Positions 1 through 13,400 of a stretch of 64,000 nucleotides of DNA are shown here, piece after piece. Under the pieces are notes generated by a model. That model saw only the letters and a program-made list of their open reading frames with translations, was not told the origin of the DNA and did not search any database. Each line of letters opens with the position of its first letter. Within the stretch, counting starts at the first letter, position 1. This DNA comes from Theocolax elegans (Eukaryota > Arthropoda > Insecta > Hymenoptera > Cerocephalidae): the NCBI GenBank assembly GCA_026168455.1, contig CM047425.1, forward strand, positions 9,088,001 to 9,152,000, given 5' to 3'. Made by a program: the position numbers and the translations under genes.

Positions 1-3000
1 CGTAACCCTCATTCACATATGAAAGATCAATTAAAATCTAATTAGATCCAAGGTCAAAAAAATGATCTCTCTTTCACTTTTCAAAATGGAATATCATGCG
101 GAAGCCGAAATCTTTTGTAGTGTGCATGTACAAAGAACCGTCTCGACTAAAATATCAATTAATATTATTTTACTTTCACTCTGTATATACACGAAGTGAA
201 ATTCAATTGAATATTAGACTGTTTCATATATATATATATGCGCGTGGGGGAATTCCTATATACAAAAAATTTTAAAGATCGTACTAATATACCATAATTA
301 CTTGTCTAGTTTCGAGATCGAATATTATTATAGTTGATAACCATTGAAGTTTAGGTAGTACTAGTAAAAAAAATTCATTTGAATCTGGAAAGTTGTAATG
401 ATACGTGTATATAGGTATTAGCGCGAGAGAGAAAATATGTGTATCAGACGTACAAAACACAAAGTGACACTGATAATTTTCAAATGAATCGTTTCGCGTA
501 TATAGGTTATTTATTAACAGTTTGCTAATTGAATAGGCGTAATTGAATATTTTAAGAGAGGGATATATTGTACGTATATATATATATGTATATCGTAATT
601 TATATAGGCGTTCGTGAACTTTCTGTTCACAGTTAGAGAACTAGCATCAGCTGGTTTTAACTAGCGTTAGATTATTGATTTCTGACGTTTCTAATTTATA
701 TTGTTAATTGAAAATAATATTTAAAGCAAATGTTGCGCAGTTGTGCAAGTGTGAAATTACGTTTTTATTACTTTTTGTTGAGATATTTGATAAGTTTGAT
801 AATACTGATTAATTGAAATAATAAATTAATATTAATTTTATCAAATTTTATCACTGCACGTATATGCTTGAAATGTGAGAAGTATATAGAAAAATTGTGG
901 AAAACCATGATTGTTTTATTAGTGATAAATACAAGAAATTTAACTCTACAAATATAATAACGTAAAATATAAAAAAGTCCAATAAAATATGTCTATTAAA
1001 AAAGCGCGTGTACGTATATACCTATATATGAAAAATCTAATAAAAATGAATAAAATTTATTATGATTGAATAACCTAAAAAGAAAAATTAATTTTAAACC
1101 GAAAACTTATTTACCTAACTGTACGTATACATAACCACCTAAAGCGCATCAATTAAATTAAGACCCTGTGTGTATGTGTATTTATATACTACCTTTCAAC
1201 GAATGCACAGGTTTTAATAATCGCTTTTAAAAGTCAAGGTATTAAAGGTACTAAAATTAAGAGTAAATCTCGATTCAATTTAATACTAATTTCAACACCA
1301 CGTTGCAACCGTACGTAAAATCTTCGAGTTCATATATATATATATATGTACATATAGTTGCTATACACCCTGAGAACACAAAAATCGTATAATAACAGTA
1401 CTTATCCTCGCGAGGCTAACACGCGTCAAGTAAAATTATAATTCATAAAAGTCGTCATGGCGAAAAAAAAATGAAGGAGTTGTTAAGGCCGATGGAGGTA
1501 TGACGAAGCTCCTGGTTTTATTATTACGTGCTCGAGAGACCGTACTGCATCTGCCTCGTAGATGTATAGGTATATATATATAAGTTCTAGTTCCGTCGGT
1601 TGTAAATTCATGATATTCGGAGGGAGAAGAGAAAAAAATATATCCCTGGGAATGCTCGCAGGATGGTAGTGACGTTCGTCATTCTTAGGGGAACGTCAAA
1701 TGGATTGCGATGTAGCACTAGTGACGGTTTTAAATTTTTCTATATTACTGACGTAGAAGTTGTCATTATTTTTACTAATTTTATTAACATACGATCATTC
1801 TTTTGCAACGAGATATATTTATTTTATCGAAACACTTGCATTATTATTTTAAAAATGATTTATTATCAAATAAAAATGTTGTTAGTTGCGACACACGTTT
1901 TATATTATATAGAAACGAAGGATAATTAAATATTGAAAAAGAAAATGTATAAATTTAATTAAATAAATTTTTCGATCAATCAGTGTCGCTTCATTGGCAT
2001 TTCGTTACTTTCAATCAAGCTGCACGGTTACGTTAAATGTTCCTAGTAAATTTAAATAATTTAATTAATTTATAATAATTTATATAATTAGATAAGTTAT
2101 CGATATAATGGCAATTTACATAATCGTGTATCATTAATATCAGTTACATATATATTTTACAATGATTATATTTATATGTAGAAATATGAATTTTCTTAAA
2201 TTCAAATATAAACACATTATTTATCTGAAAGGTTACTGCAGTTAAAATACGTTTAAAAAAAATTCTTTATGACTGTATTAGCGATAAATTATATAAAACT
2301 TTTATAAAAATGTTTACTCGTACATATTAGCCCGTAGGAGAAATTTGCGTTACACCTAAAATGGATCAAGGAAAATGTCTTAATTAGCAGTTGGTTTTAC
2401 GTAATATTGAACTACTCACTGCTAAATATTTATATACGTATATAATATAATTATAATTTATATTATTATATTACGATCGTAATAATTTATTTCGTGGACT
2501 TTAAGTATTGCCACTTATTAATCCCCATTACGTGCGTTTTAGAACTCAATAACTAGGGAAAGTGTAATGGTATACAGTGTAGGTGACGAATAAAATGAAA
2601 ATTGTTACACAAAAACCGTGTTCCTAAATTTACATTTTAAAAGCCGATAATTTATTGTATAAGGAATAAAATATATATATAAAATAATATATAAAATATA
2701 AGGAAATTGCAGTGTAGTAAAAATTTATATTTTTGTCTATATATAATTATAAGTTTTTGACTTCCGGATTGAAAATGTACAGCCAATGAGATTTTTAACA
2801 AATTAAAAGAATTGCATAAATTAATAATTTTTAAAATTATCACCTAGTAAGTTTGAATTTGTATTTCTAAATTAAATAAACGCGATAAAAATCTATACAC
2901 AATAAAATCAAATAAATAAATATCTAGTTAACATTGTTACGTAATGCTTTTAATGTATTACAAAAACAAATTTATTGCTATTAAAATTAATTAATTTATC

Positions 3001-3452
3001 AAATAGTAAGAATTGTTACATAAAATTTTATTTTTATCGTAGCAATAACAACTAAATCAAGTTGAAGAAAAATCTGAGAGTTTCAGTTCAAGTAACATAC
3101 ATTTAATGCTAAGATGCAAAAGATTAAGTAAGATTAAGTAGTAGTACCAGGTGACTTACTGTGTGTTTATTACATTTACATTTTGTTTCAAGCGTTCCAT
3201 TACTCTACTGAAGATTTTATGAAAAGTTTATACATCTTCCGTTAAAAAAAAATCAATACCCATCGAATAGTAATATTGAAAGGCAAAATCCACATTGACC
3301 CAGTCAAAATAGCGCAACCTCACGTTCTTCTATACGTAACTTCGCGAAACTAAAATAAAGATCGGTATATATATATACACGGAGTGTAAAACAATTATCA
3401 ACAGTTAGGTTAACCCAGGGAAGAAAAACCGTCAGAGTACACTATCCCTCTA

Positions 3453-3619
3453 TCTCTCTCTCTCTCTCTCTCTCTTTCTCTCCGTCTTCAATATATAAAC
3501 CTGGACTAATTACTCAACGTTACCGTCAGTTCCGCATGACTCTCAGTTATAAAGTGCAACACACAGTCTAGCGGGAGCATCGTAATCATCGTGGCACATG
3601 GCAGACGATCCTTGGGCAG
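3453..3619 (+). promoter_or_regulatory. Candidate core promoter and 5' exon
   Basis: A CT-dinucleotide run (about 3453-3475, a GAGA-factor-type tract) is followed by TATATAA near 3492 and an initiator-like TCAGTT near 3525, about 35 bp apart. A second TCAGTT and a TATAAA follow at about 3542-3552. Downstream, at 3598, is an ATG whose seven codons (MADDPWA) run into a CAG|GTGCGA donor-like site at 3619/3620. The order of elements fits an arthropod core promoter on the strand of DAAM. However, the phase at that donor (1) does not fit the phase-0 DAAM exon at 10185, so linking them would need another exon or a non-coding 5' exon. No transcript evidence is available. Confidence 0.25.
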
Positions 3620-6600
3620 GTGCGATTTAAGGAGAAAGGCTATATATACATGTGTGTGTGTGCGTGTGTGTGTGTGGGTATACCTATCAACACACGTATA
3701 CCGTATATATATATATATATATATAATGGAATCACTCGAGACAATAGGCCCGGGATTGCGCAACGAATTAAGCGCGAGCGCAGCCGCATGTAAATATTTG
3801 CGTATACCGTGAACCATCACGCGGGATTTGACTTATGGGAGCTCAAACCATTTGACTAGATTTTTTTAATTGGATTAGAAGGTGCCGTGATTTATTAGTT
3901 CGGGAGAGGTTTATTTTATGTTGAAATTCATCCCATAAATCTTTTATACATTTGTATAGATTTGGACGTACTTTTTTTTTTTATTCATTCATTATTTTTC
4001 GGCTTATATATACATTGTTTACGGTTGATCAATTTTCAAGTGCTTTCGTTTGTGCATACATAAATGTCAAAAAGATCGGTGTTAGATAATACATGTGGAT
4101 TGATTATGAAATTTATTATAATGTGCGTGTAGTATAAGTAAAAAATTGATCAATGCACGTAGAATAGCTTCTTAGAAGAATATGCTGATTTGCGATGTGG
4201 TATTAATACCGTTGGCTGTGCGGAAAATGAGAATGACGATAAGTAATATATAAAAGCGTAAAAAAATTACTTACTTGTAATGTATATGCAGGAAGCGCTT
4301 TTTCTCTCATTAATTTTCGTATTATTTATATTTACTATAATAACAAATCTTTGCACGAGTGTTATTCAATAAATATTGGGTGCGTTCTTTAAATAAATCT
4401 TTTTCAAAAGAGAAACATCAATTTTTATAAATAATAGTGTTACGCGTTTACATAATCAAAATAACATCCTTTCATATGCTAATTCGTCTAAATAAAGAAA
4501 ATTGTGTATAAAAAATTTTTTTTTAAATAACAAATACACTGTAAAATATCTAATTTTGAATTGACGGACCGATATATTTTATGTTCGTTCGCGTTGTTCC
4601 GCGTGTAATAGTTGTCGTATCAGAAAATAAAAAGTGTACGTGTGTTGAGACACACAGAATATTGTGTTTGTAAGAAAGAAAGAGAAAAATAAAAGTGAAG
4701 CTATATTTATGCGTTGTCAATGTAATCTTATAACCAGCTATTAAATCGATAAACGATTTTATAAGGACTCTTATCGCAAGGCATACATAGACGCGAAATT
4801 TAAATAGCCTTTTATTCATCAAGCCAGAATTTTCAAATATTTCTGTATTGATTTACGGTCGAGAGGAAAGATACGGTACTCAATTTTAAATAAATTCAGT
4901 TGTAGCTTTTAGTGAATTCTTTTCGTATGGTCAGTATATACACAGTCACCCGTGTACCAAAATATTTCGAATTCATCGTTTACACAAAATACACCCACGG
5001 TGGTCTCAATAAAATTAAAATGATTAGACAGATTAAATATATGAAAAAAATATTTGAACGATATAAGACACGTAGTATACAACCATTAAAAGTTATCTCG
5101 ATCGTTTGACTTTTTAACGAAACTTTTTCCGTGTACGTCTTTATTCTCCGAGTAATTGCGAAAAAGTAAGCTCAATCGAAAACGAGTAGATTCGTCTAGA
5201 TATACTAATAAAAGAAAGACATGTAGTAAGTCGCAAACCCACACACATAGCGATATAACATTCCAGGTCGAAATAACCGAGCGATAAATCGAGTGTCGCG
5301 CGCGAATGGATAATTTCCTAGTCACGTGTGAAAGTACCTGCACTTGGAATCCAGCTCGAGAGTCGCCTCGAGCTTTATAGTATCTCTTTCATGACCTTTG
5401 TATGTGCATTTATATGGTGTCTTTTATGCATAAGTGTGTAGTATACATATGCATTTGGATATACATGTGTGCACGAACCGCGATTATTTCGATTATTCAA
5501 TATCAAAACGACACGATGACCTGTAGACTAAGGGAGGTGAGCTTTCCCATGAGATGTCGTGTATACTTAAAGTAGCACGAACGTCATTATAAATGTCATC
5601 GATTACATTCGTTCTCGAGCTTATCCTTATATATACTTTCCTTTTGATTGACTTCGATTTACCATTTTTTTATTTCTTTTATACTTTCTTAATTAGAGTT
5701 CAAAGTTTTATGGACGTGGTAAAGGTGACGTGATTTGCGATTACGCGGAGATAATTTATATTATCGGAAGTTCCACATTAAGAGGATATAATGAGTGTGC
5801 TTTAATTTATTAACAAATCTGGCATTTATTATAATTTATTTAATTTTTTTAACTGTTCAATAGAGATAAAATTAATTACATTTATATAGAGCAAACTTTG
5901 ATTTACTTAATCTCTTTGTTCAATATAAACTGCTTTTATTTTATTTTTTTTGCTATTTATGTGTATATTTGACGAATATTACTTTTTATTTTATTGTTCG
6001 CATTTCGGTACCTCCAATTTTATCTCGATATTCACTTAAGAATCACTATTGGTAACCTACAGGATTCCAGTTAGTTTTTGTTTAAAAAATGTTAGATATA
6101 CGGGCTCGTATTACACGAGAAAATGTTGTAATATTCTGCGAGGCAGAGATTCGTCGGCATTCGGTTAAGATACCTGTTAAAAGCTAATTCGAGTCAACTT
6201 GGATAATAAACAAGATGAATACTTGTAACTACTTCTTCGCCCGTATTTCGAGTATTTTTTTTTTAACCACGGATGATTGTCCATTTGAGCTTTCTAGTAA
6301 TTGGAGAAACGAAAGCGAGAAACTAAAGTTTAAAGAAACTAAAACTTCTCTTGTTAATCTATTGTAATAACGTATCGAGTTTGCATTGAAAGTATTATTA
6401 TTTTTGTCATTATTTGTTCAGGCAATATTTGGAAAATATATGAAAATTAAAAAAAAAACCTGTGTAATAATTACATTACAGAACATCTATATAGATTCAT
6501 TTTTATTATTTTCGAATTTATGAAAATATTCATTTTTTTACGTTTACACTACGGAATTAAATGTACAATATTTACGTAGGATGAAATTAAATTGAAATCA

Positions 6601-7845
6601 AGGTATTTTTTATTTTATTCAAAACAAGTGCTTGATTATTAGGTAATAAAGTACGAATTTATTTTCTGCTCAGTTTGAGTAACAATTACTCTTATATAAG
6701 ACAATATGGATGATATATCTTTATATATATATATATAAACATTCATATCGATCTTTAAATAAATATTTATCAATCTCGTTTGTAATTTATCATTAAATGT
6801 ATAAACAATTTGTTCACTACGCAAACAAGATTAATCAACATTGAATAACTATATACGAGTAATAAATTATTACGTAATAAATAGAAAATTTTCTAAGTTT
6901 CACGGTAAAAATTTATTGGTGTAATAATTGAATTTTTTTTTCATTTCATAAGCTATAACAGACGATATCTAATTTCTCAATCGGCAATTAAATTTTAAAA
7001 CAGTAAAATTACTAGACCAACGACTCATTACAATACATCGATAATTTTTATTGCAGAAATAGTCTGATTTTATGTTGAACAAGTGTTTCGATTTAATAGC
7101 ACCAATCTCTGGTGTTCCTGTCTACATTACTTTTAATGATCGTAAAAATACATTTGCATAATAATCAACGAAATTTGATATCCTTTCGTTTTCTAATACT
7201 TCTCACTTATATATGTACATAAAATGGTTATAAGGGAAAATTTTATTATCCCTTTAATTTCGAATTTTTATTCGGCGTTACCTAATTTTATATTATTTTT
7301 AAGTATTTATATAATTATTTTTCATTAATATTTTGTCATAAAATTATTCGTGATATGCATATGTAACTTGATGATTACACACGTTGGTTGGCTACTCTAA
7401 ATTATAGAGTAGTAAAAATTGATTTTACGTATCGTTTACACATAATGAGTAATATTAAAATTTAATTTATTACCGATATTTGAAGAAATTTTAGTGTCAA
7501 CCTAGAATTTTTACTGCAGCCTTTTAATGATTAAGAATATTATATATAAACGATAATTAGAGTTATTAGAACGTAAGGTAAATATCTTATTTTACTTGAC
7601 ATTGTTAGGAATTAAATTTTAAATAAACTGGAAAAATCGTAAATGATGCAAGTCTACTAAAAATTTAATTGATTGTAAAGATGAAATTAGAGAACACTTC
7701 GATTGATTCTATAGACTGGTATAGACAAAATGTTATTCTCATAACATTGCTTTTATTTTTATCCAGTCTACGTAAGTATAAAAATAGCACAACATCTTAA
7801 TTCAGTAGCCCATAGATCTCTTAAGTATAGCTTGGGTCTTTCAAA

Positions 7846-8109
7846 TCAAAGTGCATGTACAATCGAAGGATTGTCATCAACGTCGACCTCGGAACTCCGA
7901 TTGAGGCCATTGCTACTGATTCCGCATCGTCGATTTTTCCACCTTTGACTGACGAATACCGGCATGACTGCGGGAAAACGCGAAGGAATTCCTCGTGAGA
8001 GTTCGCAGCTCAAAGGAATTTCATCGATGGCCTCGGAAGCATTCATTTCTTTCTTTCTCCTGATGAAGGTGAGACCAGTCGAGGTCAAGGGGATAGATAT
8101 ATACGACAT
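7846..8109 (-). other. GC-richer ORF of unknown status (87 codons)
   Basis: An ATG-initiated 87-codon frame lies in an island clearly richer in G and C than its surroundings. I do not recognise the product; it has no signal peptide, membrane segment or domain motif that I can see. The opposite strand is also open for about 50 codons over the same stretch and carries a strong donor-like AAG|GTGAGA at 8068/8069. The island could therefore be an exon on either strand, a conserved non-coding element or chance. I favour non-coding. Confidence 0.15.
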
Positions 8110-8514
8110 TCGTGAGTTAACGATTGATGGATAGGTAGATCGTTCGATTCCTCGTTTATTCGATTATATTTTAATTGGCCGATATTTTTTACCGATTTTA
8201 GGATCATTAACCTTTAGTTTCAAAGTAGGGGTATCGCTAATTCAAAGTGCAGCATTATTTGACGAGTTTTTTAAACTGTATTAGACGTGATTGCTTCAAC
8301 CCTCTAGAGCATTAACCCAACGTATATCTTACAAACAAAATTTTTACATCAGTTTTGACTCGTAAATAAAAGCTGTTTTTTTCACGATAAGCCTCCTTTA
8401 ATTTTTCGATTTTTACATTTATTTTTTTCAATGATCCCAAGAACAAAGATGTTATCATGTTTGTAGATTACCGATAAGGGGTGTACAATGCTTATACGTC
8501 AAATAGTTAATTCA

Positions 8515-8697
8515 TTAACGGGATGTAAACCCAAAAAATAGAAAAATGATTTATTTTTTATTAAACAAGGAAATCAATTTTTCGATAAAAAACGTTTTCT
8601 AACGATGTTGTGCTTCCTTTGAAGATATTATGTGAATTTTTTCAAATCTTTTTATTGATAAAGATTTCTGGGCAGCTGTGAATCATTGTTTTATAGC
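8515..8697 (+). repeat. Dispersed repeat family R1, copy 1
   Basis: This stretch is clearly related to 47127-47280 in the same orientation. Shared blocks include TTAACGGGA, CCCAAAAA, a run around CAATTT..CGA..AAAACGTT, TTTCCTTTGAAG.TATT.TGTGAATT and GTGAATCATTG. I see no terminal inverted repeats or coding capacity, so it is probably a fragment of an old transposable element. The AT palindrome after it (about 8700-8750) is low complexity. Confidence 0.6.
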
Positions 8698-9886
8698 TGT
8701 ATAATTAATAATTAATTATAATTAATTATTAATTTATAATTAATTATTTCGTACAAATCTCTCTGTCACGCTATTTTATTTGAACAATATCCGTGGTTTT
8801 TAAATTTTTTGGATTTTCTAGGTAGGTCTCTATAATAATATCTATTTCTATAATTTTTTCACAAATTTTATCTCTTTTACTTATATAAAAATAATCAAAC
8901 ATTTTAAGATTCGTTATTTAATATAAAATTAAAATGTTAAATAAAGCAGATATGTATAATTATAAAAATGCATTGATTTCCTATTAAAAATGCATATTGA
9001 AGTTCAACATATTTATCGCAAGTGATCAATGTAACACAGTAGCATTCTTCTTTTGAAATAAAGAAATAAATCCATACACGTATCACATATATTTTTGCTT
9101 CATTGTATTATATAAACCTGTTAAAGTGGTCGATTTTATGTCTTACTTTCCAGCAACGTAAAGTAAAAGTAAGCAGCATCTTTGAATCCTATCGCTTCAG
9201 TACCGAGATTGTAAGAATGTAAAAATTTATCGAGTGCAGTAGAAATTTCAACTCGGAGAAAAAAAAATAAATGAAATTCTGATTATATACCAAGGTGGAA
9301 TCTGCTTTTTTATAAGTTCGGTTGCGACAACATCGGCGGCACGATGCTCCGTTTTTACGAGTCGAAAGCGACCGCGATTTCGGAAGGGGCATTAAATTCA
9401 CTGGATAGGATATAAAAGTAACGAATGTGACACTTCGAACGTTATTATAGACTTTAAAACGTAGAGTCTTCGATGGACCACCGTAGATGTTTGTTATTTT
9501 GTTTTTTTATCTGTTTCTAATAAAACATTAGAATATTTGGTGTGTGTTTTTAAAATGTGCTTTAAGTTATTTAATACAATCTTCTTTTATAACCTAAGGA
9601 CTTTTACTTTTCTGATTGTATACTAAAAATAATCGTGTTATTCTTTACCAAAAAGTGTACTTTTTTCATCAAAATAATTTTGACGATTTCTAATTACATT
9701 TAGGGAAATATAAATTGATATTATAAAAATGTTGTTTTATAATCTATTTAATCAGTAATGCTCAACTTTAGAAATATAGAATTATCACCTTCAATGCCAT
9801 TATATTTCGACAAAATTTTGTTCAGTACATATATATGACGCCATAATAATTTATAATCAATTGGAAATAATTTTGATAGATTAATA

Positions 9887-10133
9887 CACTGAAAAAAATT
9901 TTAGTAAAAATGACAATAGTTTCTAGTAATGAAATTACATACTGTCGAAATAAAAAAAAACTACATAGTCACATTTACTAAAAGTCTATGAATTTTTACT
10001 ACAATTTTATTGTAATACTTTCCATAAGTTACGTAAATTTCACTATGCAGTAAAGTAATTTTTTGAATTTTGGCAGTCTGTAACATCATTACTAGACAGT
10101 ATTGTAATTATTATTATAACTTGTTTTTCAGTG
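9887..10133. mobile_element. MITE family M1, copy 1 (247 bp, TA target site)
   Basis: The ends are CACTGAAAAA and TTTTTCAGTG, flanked on both sides by TA. Inverted-repeat arms of about 65 bp contain AAAATGACAATA and AGTAATGAAATTACA on the left and their imperfect complements on the right. There is no coding capacity. TA duplication and CACTG termini are typical of Tc1/mariner-type non-autonomous elements. Related copies occur at 32814-33042 and 49321-49404. It ends 51 bp before the acceptor of the first recognised DAAM exon. Confidence 0.85.
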
Positions 10134-10184
10134 TATCAAATAAATGTATGGTTTGAATAAAAAAAATAAACCCTTAATGTTTAG

Positions 10185-10493
10185 GATGACGAACCACCGG
10201 AGATTACTTATTGCGTCGTGGAGCAGACGGGCACGCTCACGCTTCAAGCGATGACACCAACCCTACCAATGCCAGCAGAGGAGGAGCTCAACAAGATGTT
10301 CCTGGAGTTGGTAGACGAGCTCGACCTTACTCAGGCAAATCGTCAAGCTGTGCTCGCTCTACCAGCAAACAAGAAATGGCAGATCTACTGCTCTAGGAAG
10401 GGTAATGGAACGCTTGAAAATGGCAACCTTAGGACAACAGATTTGAGTGGTGATCCTGAAGATTACATCAATCGAGTTAAATCGATCACAAAT
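10185..10493 (+). CDS. DAAM: DAAM exon: start of GBD
   Basis: The exon follows TTTAG at 10184 and ends before GTGAGT at 10494; it has 103 complete codons, phase 0 at both ends. It begins [10 protein letters not shown] and contains [20 protein letters not shown] and KKWQIYC, hallmarks of the DAAM N-terminal GTPase-binding region. No start codon lies in frame near the acceptor, so this is not the first coding exon. Confidence 0.96.
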
Positions 10494-13400
10494 GTGAGTG
10501 TTTAAACCTTAATTTGTACTTTTTTTTCGACAATATACCTATATTTCAATTATTATAATTTTTGTAATAAGGAACAATTCACTTACAAACATATATCTTT
10601 GCAGAATTTAAGCTCAGAAGAAGGCGAAGAAGTTGCGAATCAAACACGGCACGTAGAAGCTTTAAAGACTGCACTGCGAACGCAACCCCATAGTTTCGTC
10701 ATTAGATTTATCGAATTAGACGGCTTGAATTCGCTTTTACAAGTTTTAGGAACCATGGATGTTGAAGCAGCGAATAGCAATCTTCACACAAGCGTCATTG
10801 GTTGTCTAAAAGCACTAATGAACAATTCTGTACGTAAAACGCATCGTTTACATTATCATTCAAATTATCTACAGCTATACAGATGAAGATAAAACGATAA
10901 TTTTACTGTCTTAAATATTTTTTGTAGAATGGTCGCGCACACGTCCTAGCACATCCAACAGCTATAAACACGATATCGCAATCTTTGGCCACCGAAAACA
11001 TCAAAACCAAAATCGCTGTACTCGAAATACTCGGTGCTGTTTGTCTTGTGCCAGGCGGTCATAGAAAAGTTCTCGAAGCGATGTTGCATTTTCAGCAGTA
11101 TTACTCGGAGCGCACGCGCTTCCAGTCCATCATAAACGATTTGGACAAAAATTTCGGCATCTACAAAGACAATTTGTCTCTCAAAACAGCCATCATGTCT
11201 TTCATCAACGCAGTCCTGAATTACGGACCAGGTCAGGTGACGTTGGAATTCAGGCTACACTTAAGGTACGAATTGCTGATGTTGGGTATTCAACCGATCA
11301 TCGAAAAATTGCGAAAGTACGAGAATGAGACGCTCGATCGACATTTGGATTTTTTCGAAATGGTGAGAAACGAGGATGAAAAGGAGCTTGCGAGAAAATT
11401 CGAAAAGGAACACGTGGATACGAAGAGTGCAACTGCCATGTTTGATTTATTGAGGCGAAAGCTCAGTCACACGGCGGCCTACCCTCATTTGTTGAGTTTA
11501 CTCGAACATTGTATACTACTGCCACGTACGTTCATTTATCTATTATTCTTTCATTTATTTCTCTTCTTTTCTCACGGATCACATGGTAAATAATTATTTT
11601 TATACGATTCACAATGTTACAGTGGATTATGGATCTTACCCTCAACATTGGTTATTGTTTGACCGAATTGTGCAACAGATAGTTCTACAGTCGGAAGGAA
11701 ACGAAGCCACCGTTACGAGGAATCCTGATGTTGCTCCGATCGATATTAATGTCAAAGAAATCGTGCATTTACTGGCTAAGGAAGAGGAACTTGTTGCAGC
11801 GCGGAAAAAGGCTGACGAACTCGAAAAGGAAAATTCGGATATGTCGACTAGGCTCGCGAAGAAAGAGCAGGAATTGGATCTCCGAACGCAAGAAAAAGTA
11901 AATTATATTAATAATTATAAATCTATAAGTTTGAGCTTTGAATAAACGTAATTTTGTTGAATAATAAACAGGAAGATATGGAAGCTAGTTTGGCGCGTAT
12001 AAAAGAGCGTCTGGAGAAAGAAACATCCCTTCACATAGAAACCAAACAGAGGATCTCGGAGCTGCAGGACAGCATAGAGACGCTCTCACGGCAGGTGAAC
12101 AATGAGAAATCGGAACGAAAACGTTTAGAGCAATTAGTTGCATCAGGAAGTTTGCCCGATGACGCTAAAGCTTCGTTGAAAATTGTTGAGGATGAAGTGT
12201 TGGAAAAGGTGGAAGCTAAACCAACACCACCGCCACCACCTCCACCACCTCTAGCACCACCACCACCTCCTTGTCTCATGCCTGCTGCGCCACCTCCGAT
12301 GAAGGTACATTTTCACTGACTTTCTATCAAACACATTTTACTTTTGTACGAAAAAATTAAAAAAAAATCTGTCGACTCTTCTAGGTGGAAATCATAAAAA
12401 ACGTTCCTCAGCCCAGCAATCCTCTGAAATCCTTCAACTGGTCGAAAATACCCGAGCAGAAGTTGCAAGGTACAATCTGGTCAGAATTGGATGATTCGAA
12501 GCTTTACAATATAATGGATTTGGAGTCTATCGACAAAATTTTCTGCGCTTATCAAAAGAATGGAGTTTCTAGCGAAGGCTCGATTGAAGATTTACGGAAT
12601 CTCGGAAAAAATAAGAAAACCATGTCGGTGATTGACGCGAGGCGAGCACAAAATTGTACAATTTTACTCTCAAAATTGAAAATGTCGGACAACGAAATCA
12701 CAAGAACGATCCTTTCGATGGATCAGCAAAACATTCTACACATTGATATGGTTGAGCAGTTGCTTAAGTACATACCCTCATCAGAAGAAGCTGCTTCGTT
12801 GGACATGCATCAAAAGGATCTTCAGAGTCGAGCTGACCTCTTCTTACATCAAATATCAAAGTAAATACTTAATTAATGTATAATATATTTTAATTAACTA
12901 GAATATACGTAACAAAATGTTTTTGAAATAACGTGAAAATCGAAATTTCGAATACATAAAAATCATACAAGTATTTCAATAATCAAATGTTATCACCAAA
13001 ATAAATTAACCGTTTAATTATTCAGAGTCCCGCATTACGAGCAACGACTTCGCTCTCTTCACTATAAGAAGAAATTTGCTGCGAGCATCGCTGAACTGAC
13101 GCCCCGCATGCGTGCAGTGCTCGAGGCATCACGTCAAGTCGCTCGTTCGCGACGACTTCGCAAACTTCTTGAACTCGTTCTTGCTCTTGGTAATTACGTG
13201 AACCGAGGTAACGCGAGAGGTAATGCATGTGGTTTCCGTTTGGCTTCTCTCAATCGACTCGTCGACACCAAATCTTCATGTGCCAAGGGTACGACGTTGC
13301 TTCATTATCTCGTCCAAGTACTCGAATCTAGATTCCGCGAAGTTTTGGAAATAGAGGAAGATATGCCTCACGTTAGAACGGCTGCGAGAGTCAGCATGGC

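Larger units (their letters stand above)
1..10184. other. Non-coding 5' region or first intron of DAAM
   Basis: I recognise no protein-coding exon here. The sequence is very AT-rich with short TATATA runs and occasional GC-richer islands (about 1390-1700, 3290-3830, 5080-5380, 7850-8110 and 9300-9400). The DAAM exon at 10185 opens in phase 0 without a start codon, so a short upstream coding exon must exist. Formins of this family have only about 10-25 residues before the segment encoded there. I looked for a short phase-0 exon rich in Cys, Arg and Gly and found no convincing one, so it may be tiny or lie upstream of the window. Repeats inside this stretch are listed separately. Confidence 0.6.

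Noticed and set aside
12031..12279. Glycine-rich frame antisense to DAAM
   Set aside because: It is the mirror of the FH1 proline runs.
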